Part shown: positions 16,967 to 24,730 of the stretch, piece after piece
Numbering within the stretch: the first letter of the stretch is position 1
Layout of the letters: every line of letters begins with the position of its first letter
Origin: CAZUDI01 sp964618975
GTDB lineage: Bacteria; Desulfobacterota; Desulfomonilia; UBA1062
Assembly: GCA_964618975.1 (NCBI GenBank)
Contig: CAZUDI010000019.1
Location: forward strand, 1 to 62,272
Reading direction: 5' to 3'
Length of the DNA stretch: 62,272 bases
Notes under the pieces: model-generated
The model's input: only the letters and a program-made list of their open reading frames with translations
Databases searched by the model: none
Told to the model about the DNA's origin: nothing
Program-made: the position numbers and the translations under genes

Positions 16967-19393
16967 CTATGCCAGGATAGCCCAAAAGATCAGCACGGTA
17001 AGCCCCAGGCCGATCAATACGCTGGTCAATCCCACTACAGCCGCGTAGAGCTGGCGCCCCACGCCCGGGCCCTCGCAGGTGATCTGATTCAGCCTCTCCT
17101 CGGCCATGATGCGCTCGTATTCCAGGGGGCGTTCTTCTTTGAGCGCCTCGAGCGTATAGCGTCCGGTGAAGATATTGGTCTCCATGGGGAACTTGTTGGG
17201 CACCAGGTGGTTGTTGAAGAAGTGCACGGTGAAGATGAAGACCGCCGCCAGGAGGGCCTCCTCGGAATGGGCCAGATAGGCCACGTTGATCAACCAGCCC
17301 GGCAGCAGGTAGGAGACCGGCTCCGGCAGCCACAGGACCAGACCAGAGAGCCCGATGACAAACATGCCCCAGAAGACGGCGAAGAAGTCGAACTTCTCCC
17401 AGTAGGTCCAGCGGTCGAACTCAGGCATCTCGCCCTTGCCCACGAACCAGTGGAACATCTGCCACACGTCGCGGAAGTCCTTGAGGTTGGGGAAGAGCGA
17501 ATCGGGACCGAAGAGGCGATGCACCCAGCCCCTGGTTCCCTGGCCCTTGGGGAACAGGAACTTGAGGGACAGCCAGGCCGTATAAAGAAACAGCAGCCAC
17601 ATCAGCGCCGCGCTGATGCGGTGGATCAGGCCGGCCTGCGCTACCCCACCCAGCATGCGCATGAAGAAATCCGCCCAGGGGGCCTCATGGTATTTGAGCG
17701 GGAAGCCGGAGATTACCACCCCCATAAAGGAGATGATCAGCAGCAGGTGCAGCAGCTGGTCGCGGACGCTGAAACGCCGCACATACTGGCTGGCGGTCTC
17801 CTCGGGCAGGACCAGTGCCCGCGCGCGGCCGCTCTTGCGCTGGAGGCTCTTCTCCCAGTAGACCTTGCGCCACCAGAGGATCGTATGCGCCCAGAAGAAG
17901 ATCATCACGGAGGCGATCAGCAGCTCCATAAAGATGCGGGTGAGAAAGAGCAGGGTGAAGCCCCGGGGGTCATGCTCGTCGGGGTGGGCCACAAACGAGG
18001 CGAACCGCGGATGGAAGCCCTCGTGGCACTGCCCGCAGAGCGCGGCACGGTTGTCGGGGTGTACCGGGGAGCGGGGATCCCCGCTCAGGAGGATGTTGTG
18101 GGGCAGATGGCAGTCCGCACAGCCGGCACCCTGCTCGGGATAGCCCAAGTCCAAGGCCTTGCCGTGATAGGTCCTCCGGAAGCCCGCAACCGTCACAAGG
18201 GAGAGCTCGTTGCGCCCGACCAGCAGGGGATCCTCATGACAGCTGATGCAGGTATCGGTCATAAGCAGGCGCTGGCGGGCCTTTTCCTCCGGGGTATCGG
18301 CAAACAGGGCCGTGGAGTGCACCCCGTGGCAGTCGGTGCACCCAGCCGCATCAGTGTTGCCGGCCATCACACGCGCGGCATGCCCCAGGGAGACGCGGTC
18401 CTGGCTCTCGTCATGGCACTGGTTGCAGCTGGAGATACTCAGGGCCGCATCCGGTTCCTGCAAGGGCTTGCGCGTGTGGATATCCGTATGGCAGGCCTGG
18501 CAGGTGAGTTTTTCCTGCAGGAAGTGGACACTCTGCTCGTATTCGGCCGCGATCTCTCCATGACAGGCCCCACAGGAGATCTCCACGGGCTTCTGTTCCT
18601 TGAGGATGTGCAACGCAGCGTCGTCGATGCCGGCGTGGCAGCTGGCACAGCCGTTGTTGGCGTGCGCCGAGGCCATGAACCCCTCGGTGTAGACCGCCTC
18701 GCTGTGGCACAGGGTGCAGCGCAGGTTGTCCTCGGGGTCGATGACGCCCTTGTCCTTCTTGCCGGGGACCATGGGCGAGGGCACGACAAACCCGTGTTCA
18801 TGGCACTGGGCGCAGAAGTCCTCGGAGCGCGAGTGCTGGAAGTGGCACAGGGTGCAGTCCAGCTCCGTGCCATAATGGGGCGAATTGTGGGGGTTGGTCT
18901 CATGCTCGCCCCGGAAGGTCTGGCGTGCGACCTCCTCGGCATCGTGGCATTCCAGACACTTCTCCATGTAGGGGGCCACCGGGGGACGCTCCGTGCCGTG
19001 GCAGTCGGTGCAGGACACCCCGCCGAGCTGCATGGCGTGGCTCAGCGGCATCTGGTCGGTGACATCGATGGTGGCCTTTGTATGACACAGCCGGCACTGA
19101 TCGAGGCTCATGCCCAGGGTACTCAGGTGCCCTTCCGGCAACATCTTGTCTTCCCCGTGACAGGCGGCGCAGTCGCCCGCCGCGGCGGTGTCCAGCCACT
19201 CTGCCGCAAGGGCCGCCCCGGGAAACACGGCGCCGCAGACAGAGGCGAGAATCAAGGTCGCCACAAGCACACCGAACTTCGTCAGGTCAGATCTTCTCTT
19301 CACGCTCAACCTCATAGCTTTGTCTTGGATCGCTGCGTAGGAATCTTTTGGGATATTGATGCCCGCCATATCACGCTCATCTTCATGGAACAC
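16967..19393 (-). CDS. Fifteen-haem cytochrome c fused to a membrane cytochrome b
   Basis: 808 residues. After a signal-type helix (FGVLVATLILASVCGAVFPGAALAA, residues about 40-64) come 15 CXXCH haem-c motifs in roughly residues 70-470: CAACH, CRLCH, CTDCH, CLECH, CTLCH, CAQCH, CTLCH, CASCH, CGACH, CQACH, CNQCH, CTDCH, CISCH, CADCH, CGQCH. From about 480 a cytochrome b561/Ni-hydrogenase-type membrane domain follows, with a hydrophobic helix at FLTRIFMELLIASVMIFF and histidines in LLHLLLIISFMG, LIHRISAALMW and FTVHFFNNH. Expected role: quinol oxidation and electron delivery to the periplasmic flavoprotein downstream. GTG 19393 has the best ribosome site (GGGGAGGATGG); ATG 19315 starts closer to the signal peptide, so the start is uncertain. 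Confidence 0.9.
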   Translation of the reverse strand: MFHEDERDMAGINIPKDSYAAIQDKAMRLSVKRRSDLTKFGVLVATLILASVCGAVFPGAALAAEWLDTAAAGDCAACHGEDKMLPEGHLSTLGMSLDQCRLCHTKATIDVTDQMPLSHAMQLGGVSCTDCHGTERPPVAPYMEKCLECHDAEEVARQTFRGEHETNPHNSPHYGTELDCTLCHFQHSRSEDFCAQCHEHGFVVPSPMVPGKKDKGVIDPEDNLRCTLCHSEAVYTEGFMASAHANNGCASCHAGIDDAALHILKEQKPVEISCGACHGEIAAEYEQSVHFLQEKLTCQACHTDIHTRKPLQEPDAALSISSCNQCHDESQDRVSLGHAARVMAGNTDAAGCTDCHGVHSTALFADTPEEKARQRLLMTDTCISCHEDPLLVGRNELSLVTVAGFRRTYHGKALDLGYPEQGAGCADCHLPHNILLSGDPRSPVHPDNRAALCGQCHEGFHPRFASFVAHPDEHDPRGFTLLFLTRIFMELLIASVMIFFWAHTILWWRKVYWEKSLQRKSGRARALVLPEETASQYVRRFSVRDQLLHLLLIISFMGVVISGFPLKYHEAPWADFFMRMLGGVAQAGLIHRISAALMWLLFLYTAWLSLKFLFPKGQGTRGWVHRLFGPDSLFPNLKDFRDVWQMFHWFVGKGEMPEFDRWTYWEKFDFFAVFWGMFVIGLSGLVLWLPEPVSYLLPGWLINVAYLAHSEEALLAAVFIFTVHFFNNHLVPNKFPMETNIFTGRYTLEALKEERPLEYERIMAEERLNQITCEGPGVGRQLYAAVVGLTSVLIGLGLTVLIFWAILA

Positions 19394-19430
19394 AAACCAT
19401 CCTCCCCTGACTCAGATAACGCTTGCTTCG

Positions 19431-19715
19431 CTAGTCTTTCATGACACTAAGTCCAATAATATGGGCGTACAGAAACAAGTCAAGGCGGGCAGCGCTGTCC
19501 GCAGCGGGGGCGATGATCGGCCCATGGGACTTTTCGAAAGAGACCCCTCCCCTGTCGATCATCCGGGGAAACAGCGGGATCGGTCCTCTAGGGCCACACA
19601 GCCCGCAGACAAAGCGGGTGGGGGTATAAAGCGCTCCGGCATAGGGATGGCTGCAATCAAGGGGTTCGAAGACGCAGCCCTTGCCGTTTGCCTTAACTTC
19701 CTCTTTGTTGCTCAT
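19431..19715 (-). CDS. Small cysteine-containing protein of unknown function, first gene of the cytochrome operon
   Basis: 94 residues, no signal peptide, no recognised family. Four cysteines: GKGCVFEPLDCSH near the N-terminus and RFVCGLCGPRG in the centre, which could form a metal site or disulfides. GAGGGGAG precedes ATG 19715 with good spacing, and the stop is 37 bases before the cytochrome start, so it is most likely translated and co-transcribed. Role unknown; a maturation or regulatory protein for the module is only a guess. Confidence 0.6.
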   Translation of the reverse strand: MSNKEEVKANGKGCVFEPLDCSHPYAGALYTPTRFVCGLCGPRGPIPLFPRMIDRGGVSFEKSHGPIIAPAADSAARLDLFLYAHIIGLSVMKD

Positions 19716-20140
19716 GCTGTTCTCCCCTCATTCGTGTGTGCGTAATGAACAAGTTGGAACTAAGGCACCTGTATTCTTGACATGGTGCGCAGACATTGTC
19801 AACGCCTTCATTGACGGCACACGCATCACGGGCACCCCTGCCGGCGGGGCAGGGGGTCGGGGAAAAATCTCAACGGTCACACCGTCCGCCGCAGGCACGG
19901 CCCCCCGGAGGGCTGTGCCGAAGTGCACGCGGGGCAACGGGAACCCGAGGTATTCAATGATGATCTATAGGAGGGGGGCCTCCGATCACCGCCAAGCGCC
20001 GGAGACACCTCTATTGACGAATATCACCGTTCGAGTGGTGTCTCGCCTGGGGGAAAGGGGCAAAGGAAATAGAGAATCGTGCCGCTTTTCCTGTGGGGCC
20101 GGAAGACACATGCACAGCCTCCGCACTGCGCCTGTTGAGA
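19716..20140. promoter_or_regulatory. Upstream region of the cytochrome operon with a TTGACA/TGTCAA dyad
   Basis: No gene is convincing here. TTGACA (19777-19782) and TGTCAA (19797-19802) form an inverted repeat with a 14-base spacer about 60-90 bases upstream of the 94-residue protein. The same bases provide a TTGACA -35-like element on the minus strand. The remainder of the gap holds only short frames with no family-like features. Confidence 0.4.
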
Positions 20141-20180
20141 GATGCACGCGACCACATACCGGGACATGGTCGCGTGCATC
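20141..20180 (-). terminator. Perfect 14-bp hairpin downstream of the AOR gene
   Basis: GATGCACGCGACCA (20141-20154) and TGGTCGCGTGCATC (20167-20180) are exact complements with a 12-base loop. It begins 20 bases past the AOR stop. No strong T run follows, so it may be an RNA-stabilising or rho-assisted element. Confidence 0.6.
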
Positions 20181-20200
20181 TGCCTTAGCCCGCACTGATA

Positions 20201-22189
20201 TCAGGACAGGAGCACATCCAGCCCCAGCTCCTTGATCTTGGCTGGTGTGGGCCCTCCGGTCGCAGAATCCCAGCCCAGATGCCGAAAGAACATCTCCTGC
20301 AGGGCATCCATATCCACCGTGACACCCTTGTTCGGTCCGGTGGTGAGCGGAGTCTTGCCGATTGCCCGGTCACACAGACGCTGGTCGTCCGGAGTGATAC
20401 CCTCACGAACGTTGAAGGCCTTGCGCAGACTCAAGACCCGCTCGCCGCTCTTGTAGTATTCCGCGGCACTGAGATCCCAGCCGGTGACGGCATTGAGGTA
20501 GTCTATCATCGGCAGATCCGAGGTGACCGCACCCAGCAGGCACATACCGCAACCGTTCAGGAGCGACATATAGATCGACGAAGCTGTGTAACGACAAACA
20601 TCTTTTTCCTCCCTGCTGGCTGCCCGTTTCAAAATCTGCTGCATCTGCGGGAATTTCTTTTCAACTCCGAAAAGACCGGCATTGAGATAACTGCCGCTGC
20701 CATGCCGCCCGGGGGTCGGCTCACACTGATACGAGATGGCATATCCCAGGTCGTTGCGGGAATCGTGCAGCGGCAGTTCCTGACCGCCGGCATGGATCGC
20801 ATAGGCCTCGGACCCCTTGCCGATCTTTTCGGCGGCCCTCTTCACGCCGTCGGCCAGGATGTCACCGAGGCCCTCACGGGTGATAATCATCTCGGTCAGC
20901 TTCAGGATGGCCTCGCCTTTCCCCCAGCCCAATTCCACCCCGCCGGTGTCCTTGAGCGTAAGGATCCCGTTTTCGAAGCACTCAATGGCAAAGGCCACGG
21001 CACAGCCGGTGGAGATGCTATCGATCCCGGCCCGGTTGCACATCTCGTTGAGCTCGATCAGGATGTCGGTGTCGTCGAGCAGGGTCATGCCCCCGAAGGC
21101 CCCGATGGTCTCGTACTCCGGCTTGTGGCCCTGGGTACCGGCATAACGGCCCTTCTCGATATCGATGATCCCCCCGCAGCCCATGGGACAGCCCTGACAG
21201 GCATACCGGCGTTTCTGGCGTTTGAGGATGCTGTCGTCGGAATTCTTGGCGGCGCTGGCCATGGTGAAGTCCTTATACCCGACCCCGGTCCAGTTCTTGA
21301 TGGGCGTCTCTCCGGTCATGAAGGAGAACACCAGGTTGCCGGTGGTGCCGTAGGTCCGCAGGATCTCCCGCACCATCGAGCGGGTGGCCGGCACGCTGAC
21401 CCCGGTATGGTAGATGACCTGGGTAAGGACATTGTTCAGCAGCTTGAGGGAAAGCCTGTCCCCCAACGAGGAGGTCTTGAACTCCGCCAGGAAGGCGGCA
21501 TTGACGGCCTTGAGTCGCTCCGGGTCGGCCACCGGCACCTTCTGCTTCCCGCGCACCACCAGGGCCTTGAGATTCTTGCTGCCCATCACGGCCCCCAGTC
21601 CGGAACGGGCGGCCATGCGGCCGCCGTCGTGAAAAATGCCGGAGATGAGGGAAAGCCTCTCGCCGCTGGGCCCGATACAGGCGACATGTACCTTTTTATC
21701 ACCCAAACGCTCGCGAAGGGCCTCTTCGGTCTCGATGCCATCCTTGCCCCATATAGACTCGGCATCCTTGATCTCGATCCCCCTGTCGTTTACCAGGACC
21801 CACACCGGTTTCTTCGCCTTTCCGGTGATAAAGACCGCGTCATACCCGGTGCGTTTCAGCTCGCGGGATAGGAAACCACCCGAATTGGCATCCCCCCACC
21901 CACCGGTCAGGGGCGATTTGCCCACCACCATGAAGCGCCCGGCAAAAAGAGGCCCGGCCCCGGTCAGCAGCCCCGAGCAGAAACCCAGGTGGCTCTCCGG
22001 TGCCAAGGGATCGATGCCGGCCGGCTGGCGTTCGGTGAGCACCGCGGCCCCGAGCCCGTAACCGCCCAGATACTTGCGGTAGAATTCATCCGGTGGTTTG
22101 ACAACCTCGGTCTCTCCCGTCGTCAAGTTGATGATGCAATATTTCCCCATATAGCCGCCAAATCCCTCTTGTTGGTTGCTTGTACTCAT
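20201..22189 (-). CDS. Aldehyde ferredoxin oxidoreductase family protein (tungsten pterin enzyme)
   Basis: 662 residues, longer than the roughly 600 of classical AOR. N-terminal AOR fold: GKYCIINLTTGETEVV, YLGGYGLGAAVL, GLLTGAGPLFAGRFMVVGKSPLTGGWGDANSGG. The [4Fe-4S] motif CQGCPMGC is near residues 330-337, with a later Cys in NGCGMCLLGA. Members oxidise aldehydes or reduce acids with ferredoxin; a subgroup (BamB-like) forms the active site of class II benzoyl-CoA reductase. None of the bam partners is present, so plain aldehyde oxidation is favoured. ATG 22189 (AAAGGAG upstream) is chosen over 22213. Same strand as the SDR gene 31 bases upstream. Confidence 0.9.
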   Translation of the reverse strand: MSTSNQQEGFGGYMGKYCIINLTTGETEVVKPPDEFYRKYLGGYGLGAAVLTERQPAGIDPLAPESHLGFCSGLLTGAGPLFAGRFMVVGKSPLTGGWGDANSGGFLSRELKRTGYDAVFITGKAKKPVWVLVNDRGIEIKDAESIWGKDGIETEEALRERLGDKKVHVACIGPSGERLSLISGIFHDGGRMAARSGLGAVMGSKNLKALVVRGKQKVPVADPERLKAVNAAFLAEFKTSSLGDRLSLKLLNNVLTQVIYHTGVSVPATRSMVREILRTYGTTGNLVFSFMTGETPIKNWTGVGYKDFTMASAAKNSDDSILKRQKRRYACQGCPMGCGGIIDIEKGRYAGTQGHKPEYETIGAFGGMTLLDDTDILIELNEMCNRAGIDSISTGCAVAFAIECFENGILTLKDTGGVELGWGKGEAILKLTEMIITREGLGDILADGVKRAAEKIGKGSEAYAIHAGGQELPLHDSRNDLGYAISYQCEPTPGRHGSGSYLNAGLFGVEKKFPQMQQILKRAASREEKDVCRYTASSIYMSLLNGCGMCLLGAVTSDLPMIDYLNAVTGWDLSAAEYYKSGERVLSLRKAFNVREGITPDDQRLCDRAIGKTPLTTGPNKGVTVDMDALQEMFFRHLGWDSATGGPTPAKIKELGLDVLLS

Positions 22190-22220
22190 AGACACACTCC
22201 TTTGAGATGGCATGGCGTCT

Positions 22221-23051
22221 TTAGTCTCTTATATCCATGTGCTTCAGAAACATGGGATCGTAAATACGACTCGGGAGTAATTCCGCTATCTTGACGTTCA
22301 GGGAATCGCGGCGCGAGAGTTGATTATGGAGCTTGGGGTCGCTCTCTTCCACGATCGCGGCAATCTTGTGCGCCGCCTGCAGCGGTGTGGGTGAGCCTTT
22401 CAGGATCTCACTGTTCTGCTTGGAAAATCTGACCACCCGGTCGTAGTAGGGCGAATCCTCGGGTGGGCGGTTGTGGCACTTGGCGGCGAACTGCGATGAG
22501 ACCTGGCTGGGCTCGACCAGCGCCACCTTGATTCCGAAGGGTTCGAGCTCATACCTGATCGAGCGCACCAGCCCCTCTACCGCGAATTTGCCGGCCACGT
22601 AAATGGACTCGAACGGGAAGGGAATGCGACCGATCATGGATGCCATGACCACCAGCTTGCCATATCTTCTGGCGCGCATGTCAGGAATGAAGGCCTGCAG
22701 CAGGGCCGCGGCACCGAAGAGATTGATCTCGACATTCTTGAGGGCCTTTTCGAGGTCGATCTCCTCGAAGGGACCGAAAAACCCCACTCCCACGTTGGAA
22801 AGCACCGTGTCGACATGCCCGTAATCCGCCAGAACCTTGTCCCTGAATTGCAAGATGCCGGCCCGATCGGTAATGTCCAGGGTCTCCAGGTGATGTATCC
22901 CGCCGATACCTTGCAGATCTCTCTGGGTTGTCTTGATCGCCTCCGGGTCCATGTCAAACCCGGCGATCGACATCCCCTTGCCGGCCAGGATCTTGGCCAC
23001 TTCATAGCCCATACCCGCGCCCACACCGCTTATCACGACTACCTTATTCAT
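22221..23051 (-). CDS. Short-chain dehydrogenase/reductase
   Basis: 276 residues. Rossmann motif SGVGAGMG near the N-terminus (TGxxxGxG type), an acidic residue in AGFDMDP after strand 2 suggesting NAD preference, LSNVGVGFFG in place of NNAG, a catalytic Ser in MASMIGR and YVAGK as YxxxK. ATG 23051 is chosen because AAGGAGGCAGG precedes it; the 17 codons upstream overlap the PadR end. Together with AOR it could oxidise an alcohol to an aldehyde and then an acid, which is inference from the pairing only. Confidence 0.9.
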   Translation of the reverse strand: MNKVVVISGVGAGMGYEVAKILAGKGMSIAGFDMDPEAIKTTQRDLQGIGGIHHLETLDITDRAGILQFRDKVLADYGHVDTVLSNVGVGFFGPFEEIDLEKALKNVEINLFGAAALLQAFIPDMRARRYGKLVVMASMIGRIPFPFESIYVAGKFAVEGLVRSIRYELEPFGIKVALVEPSQVSSQFAAKCHNRPPEDSPYYDRVVRFSKQNSEILKGSPTPLQAAHKIAAIVEESDPKLHNQLSRRDSLNVKIAELLPSRIYDPMFLKHMDIRD

Positions 23052-23098
23052 GATGCCTGCCTCCTTATGTGGTTTGCTACTGCTTACCTCTTGAATTC

Positions 23099-23632
23099 TC
23101 ACCGAACCTCACTCGATTCGATCTCAGTCCTTGCCCTCCTCAACCACTCGAGAAACATTTCATTCTGCTGGATTCCCAGCTCGGATATCAGCCGCACATA
23201 GACATCACGGTCCTGCATGCGCCTACCGCCCTCCTTTCTGAGCTTGAGCTGCTCTGCATAAATCCGGATCTGATCATCGATCATCTCGAGCGCTCGTTGC
23301 TTGTTTCCAAACCTGAAAAATACAAAGCGCATCAAAAACGGATCCCTGAGGATCATGCTCTTTTCCGGCGCCGCCGTGATCCAATCCGCAAAGGCCTCGC
23401 GGCCCTTGGCGGTGATCGAATAAAGCTTACGGCTCGGCCCCCGTTGCCCGGCCTGATTCACCTCTGTCATACTGATCAGGCCCTCTGCCAGCATGGCCTT
23501 CAGGCTCGGATAAATCTGCCCATAATTAATGGACCAGACATGCCCGAAATAGTGCTCGATTTGGGCCTTGATCCTGTACCCGTGCATGTCGCGATAATGC
23601 AGTATCCCTAAAATCGCATGTCTTATGGCCAT
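23099..23632 (-). CDS. PadR family transcriptional regulator
   Basis: 177 residues with the PadR winged helix: AILGILHYRDMHGYRIKAQIE, then WSINYGQIYPSLKAMLAEGLIS and RKLYSITAKGREAFADWI, and a C-terminal helical (Vir-like) dimerisation part. PadR proteins often respond to phenolic or other small toxic molecules. First gene ahead of SDR and AOR on the same strand, so it probably controls that operon. Its upstream region is a strikingly AT-rich imperfect palindrome. Confidence 0.92.
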   Translation of the reverse strand: MAIRHAILGILHYRDMHGYRIKAQIEHYFGHVWSINYGQIYPSLKAMLAEGLISMTEVNQAGQRGPSRKLYSITAKGREAFADWITAAPEKSMILRDPFLMRFVFFRFGNKQRALEMIDDQIRIYAEQLKLRKEGGRRMQDRDVYVRLISELGIQQNEMFLEWLRRARTEIESSEVR

Positions 23633-23651
23633 TCGACCGTCCCTCCTGCTT

Positions 23652-23698
23652 CGGTATACATTATATATTTTATATATATATATTGTATATATTAGTCA
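23652..23698. promoter_or_regulatory. AT-rich imperfect palindrome, likely PadR operator/promoter
   Basis: About 45 bases of almost pure A/T in a high-GC genome, framed by TATACATTATATA and TATATATTGTATA. It lies 20 bases upstream of the PadR start, where an autoregulatory operator and a -10 element would be expected. Confidence 0.6.
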
Positions 23699-23818
23699 AG
23701 CCACAACTCCTCTCCAATTCTTGGAACAAGGACCCTTTCTCCATCTCATCTTCGGTCGAAAGCCGTATGAAGCGCCTTAAATCCCAGCAGTCAGGACTAT
23801 CAAAGTATTGAACCACGC

Positions 23819-24715
23819 CTAAAAATCATTGAGCTCAAATTCCTGAAAGATATCCCGTGCCTGCTGCACCTCCTGCGGATCCATCCAGGTGGAACGCGTA
23901 TATTCGGATACCCCCCCTAGGGTGGCGGGCTTTGATTGCCACAAGGGGTTGTAAGGCAATAGCTCAACGCGGCTGTGTCCCAGGGAGGTCAGATAATCGC
24001 GCAGGGCGTTCAAGTTTTCCGCGGTAGCGGTGATGTCGGGCACGAGCGGGATGCGCGGCACCAGCTCCACCACGCCCTGGCGCGAGAGGGAAGCGAAATT
24101 CTCCAGGATCAGGGCGTTGTCCGCGCGGCAGAAGCGCTGATGGGCGGCCGGGTCAAAGAGCTTCAGGTCGAAGTAGACCAGGTCCACAAAGGGCAGGATG
24201 CTGCGCTCGAAGCTCGCGCGGGCGTAGTGCCCGCAGGTCTCCAGGCCGATATGCAGGCCGCGCCCCTTCACCTCCGGCAGGAGCCGCTCCAGATAAGCGG
24301 TGTGCAGCGTGGGCTCGCCTCCCGAAAGCGTGAGGCCGCCGCCGGTGTTGCCATAGAAGACCTCGTCCCTGGCAATGAGGGCCGTAAGCTCTTCGATGGA
24401 ATATTCCCGTGCGACAAGACTGAGCGCCCCGCCCCGACAGGCCGTCACGCAGGCCCCGCAAAGGGTGCAGCGCCGGCGGTCGATGGGGTAGCCGTCCGCT
24501 GAAAAATCCAGGGCCTGTGCCTGACAGGTCTCGATACACGCGCCGCAGCCCAGGCACTCGGACGCCTCCCAGGCGATCTCCTGAGAGGGCGACTTGGTCT
24601 CGGGATTCTGGCACCAGACACAGCCCAAAGGACAGCCCTTGAAAAAGACCACCGTGCGGACCCCCGGACCGTCGTCCAAGGAGTTGCGCCGGACCTCTAC
24701 GATGAGGGTCTGCAT
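23819..24715 (-). CDS. Glycyl radical enzyme activating protein (radical SAM)
   Basis: 298 residues. The radical-SAM cluster motif CPLGCVWC (Cys28, Cys32, Cys35) is followed by two extra ferredoxin-type clusters, CLGCGACIETC and CTLCGACVTAC, inserted before the barrel, as in activases of non-PFL glycyl radical enzymes. GGGLTLSGGEPTLH is the SAM-binding region. It abstracts hydrogen from the glycine of its partner using S-adenosylmethionine and reduced ferredoxin. It starts 15 bases after the glycyl radical enzyme, which it must activate. Confidence 0.95.
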   Translation of the reverse strand: MQTLIVEVRRNSLDDGPGVRTVVFFKGCPLGCVWCQNPETKSPSQEIAWEASECLGCGACIETCQAQALDFSADGYPIDRRRCTLCGACVTACRGGALSLVAREYSIEELTALIARDEVFYGNTGGGLTLSGGEPTLHTAYLERLLPEVKGRGLHIGLETCGHYARASFERSILPFVDLVYFDLKLFDPAAHQRFCRADNALILENFASLSRQGVVELVPRIPLVPDITATAENLNALRDYLTSLGHSRVELLPYNPLWQSKPATLGGVSEYTRSTWMDPQEVQQARDIFQEFELNDF

Positions 24716-24730
24716 GTTTACGATCCGTTA

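Noticed and set aside
16418..19444. A 1008-codon open frame antisense to the cytochrome and flavoprotein genes
   Set aside because: It is the complement of a Cys/His-rich high-GC gene; codons on the other strand encode a coherent multihaem protein and this frame shows only His/Gln/Gly-rich sequence.
20279..21871. A 530-codon frame antisense to the AOR gene
   Set aside because: High-GC shadow of a clear AOR family gene; no ribosome site or family-like motifs.
20201..22189. Identification of the AOR gene as BamB of class II benzoyl-CoA reductase
   Set aside because: No bamC-I partners nearby; length alone is not sufficient.
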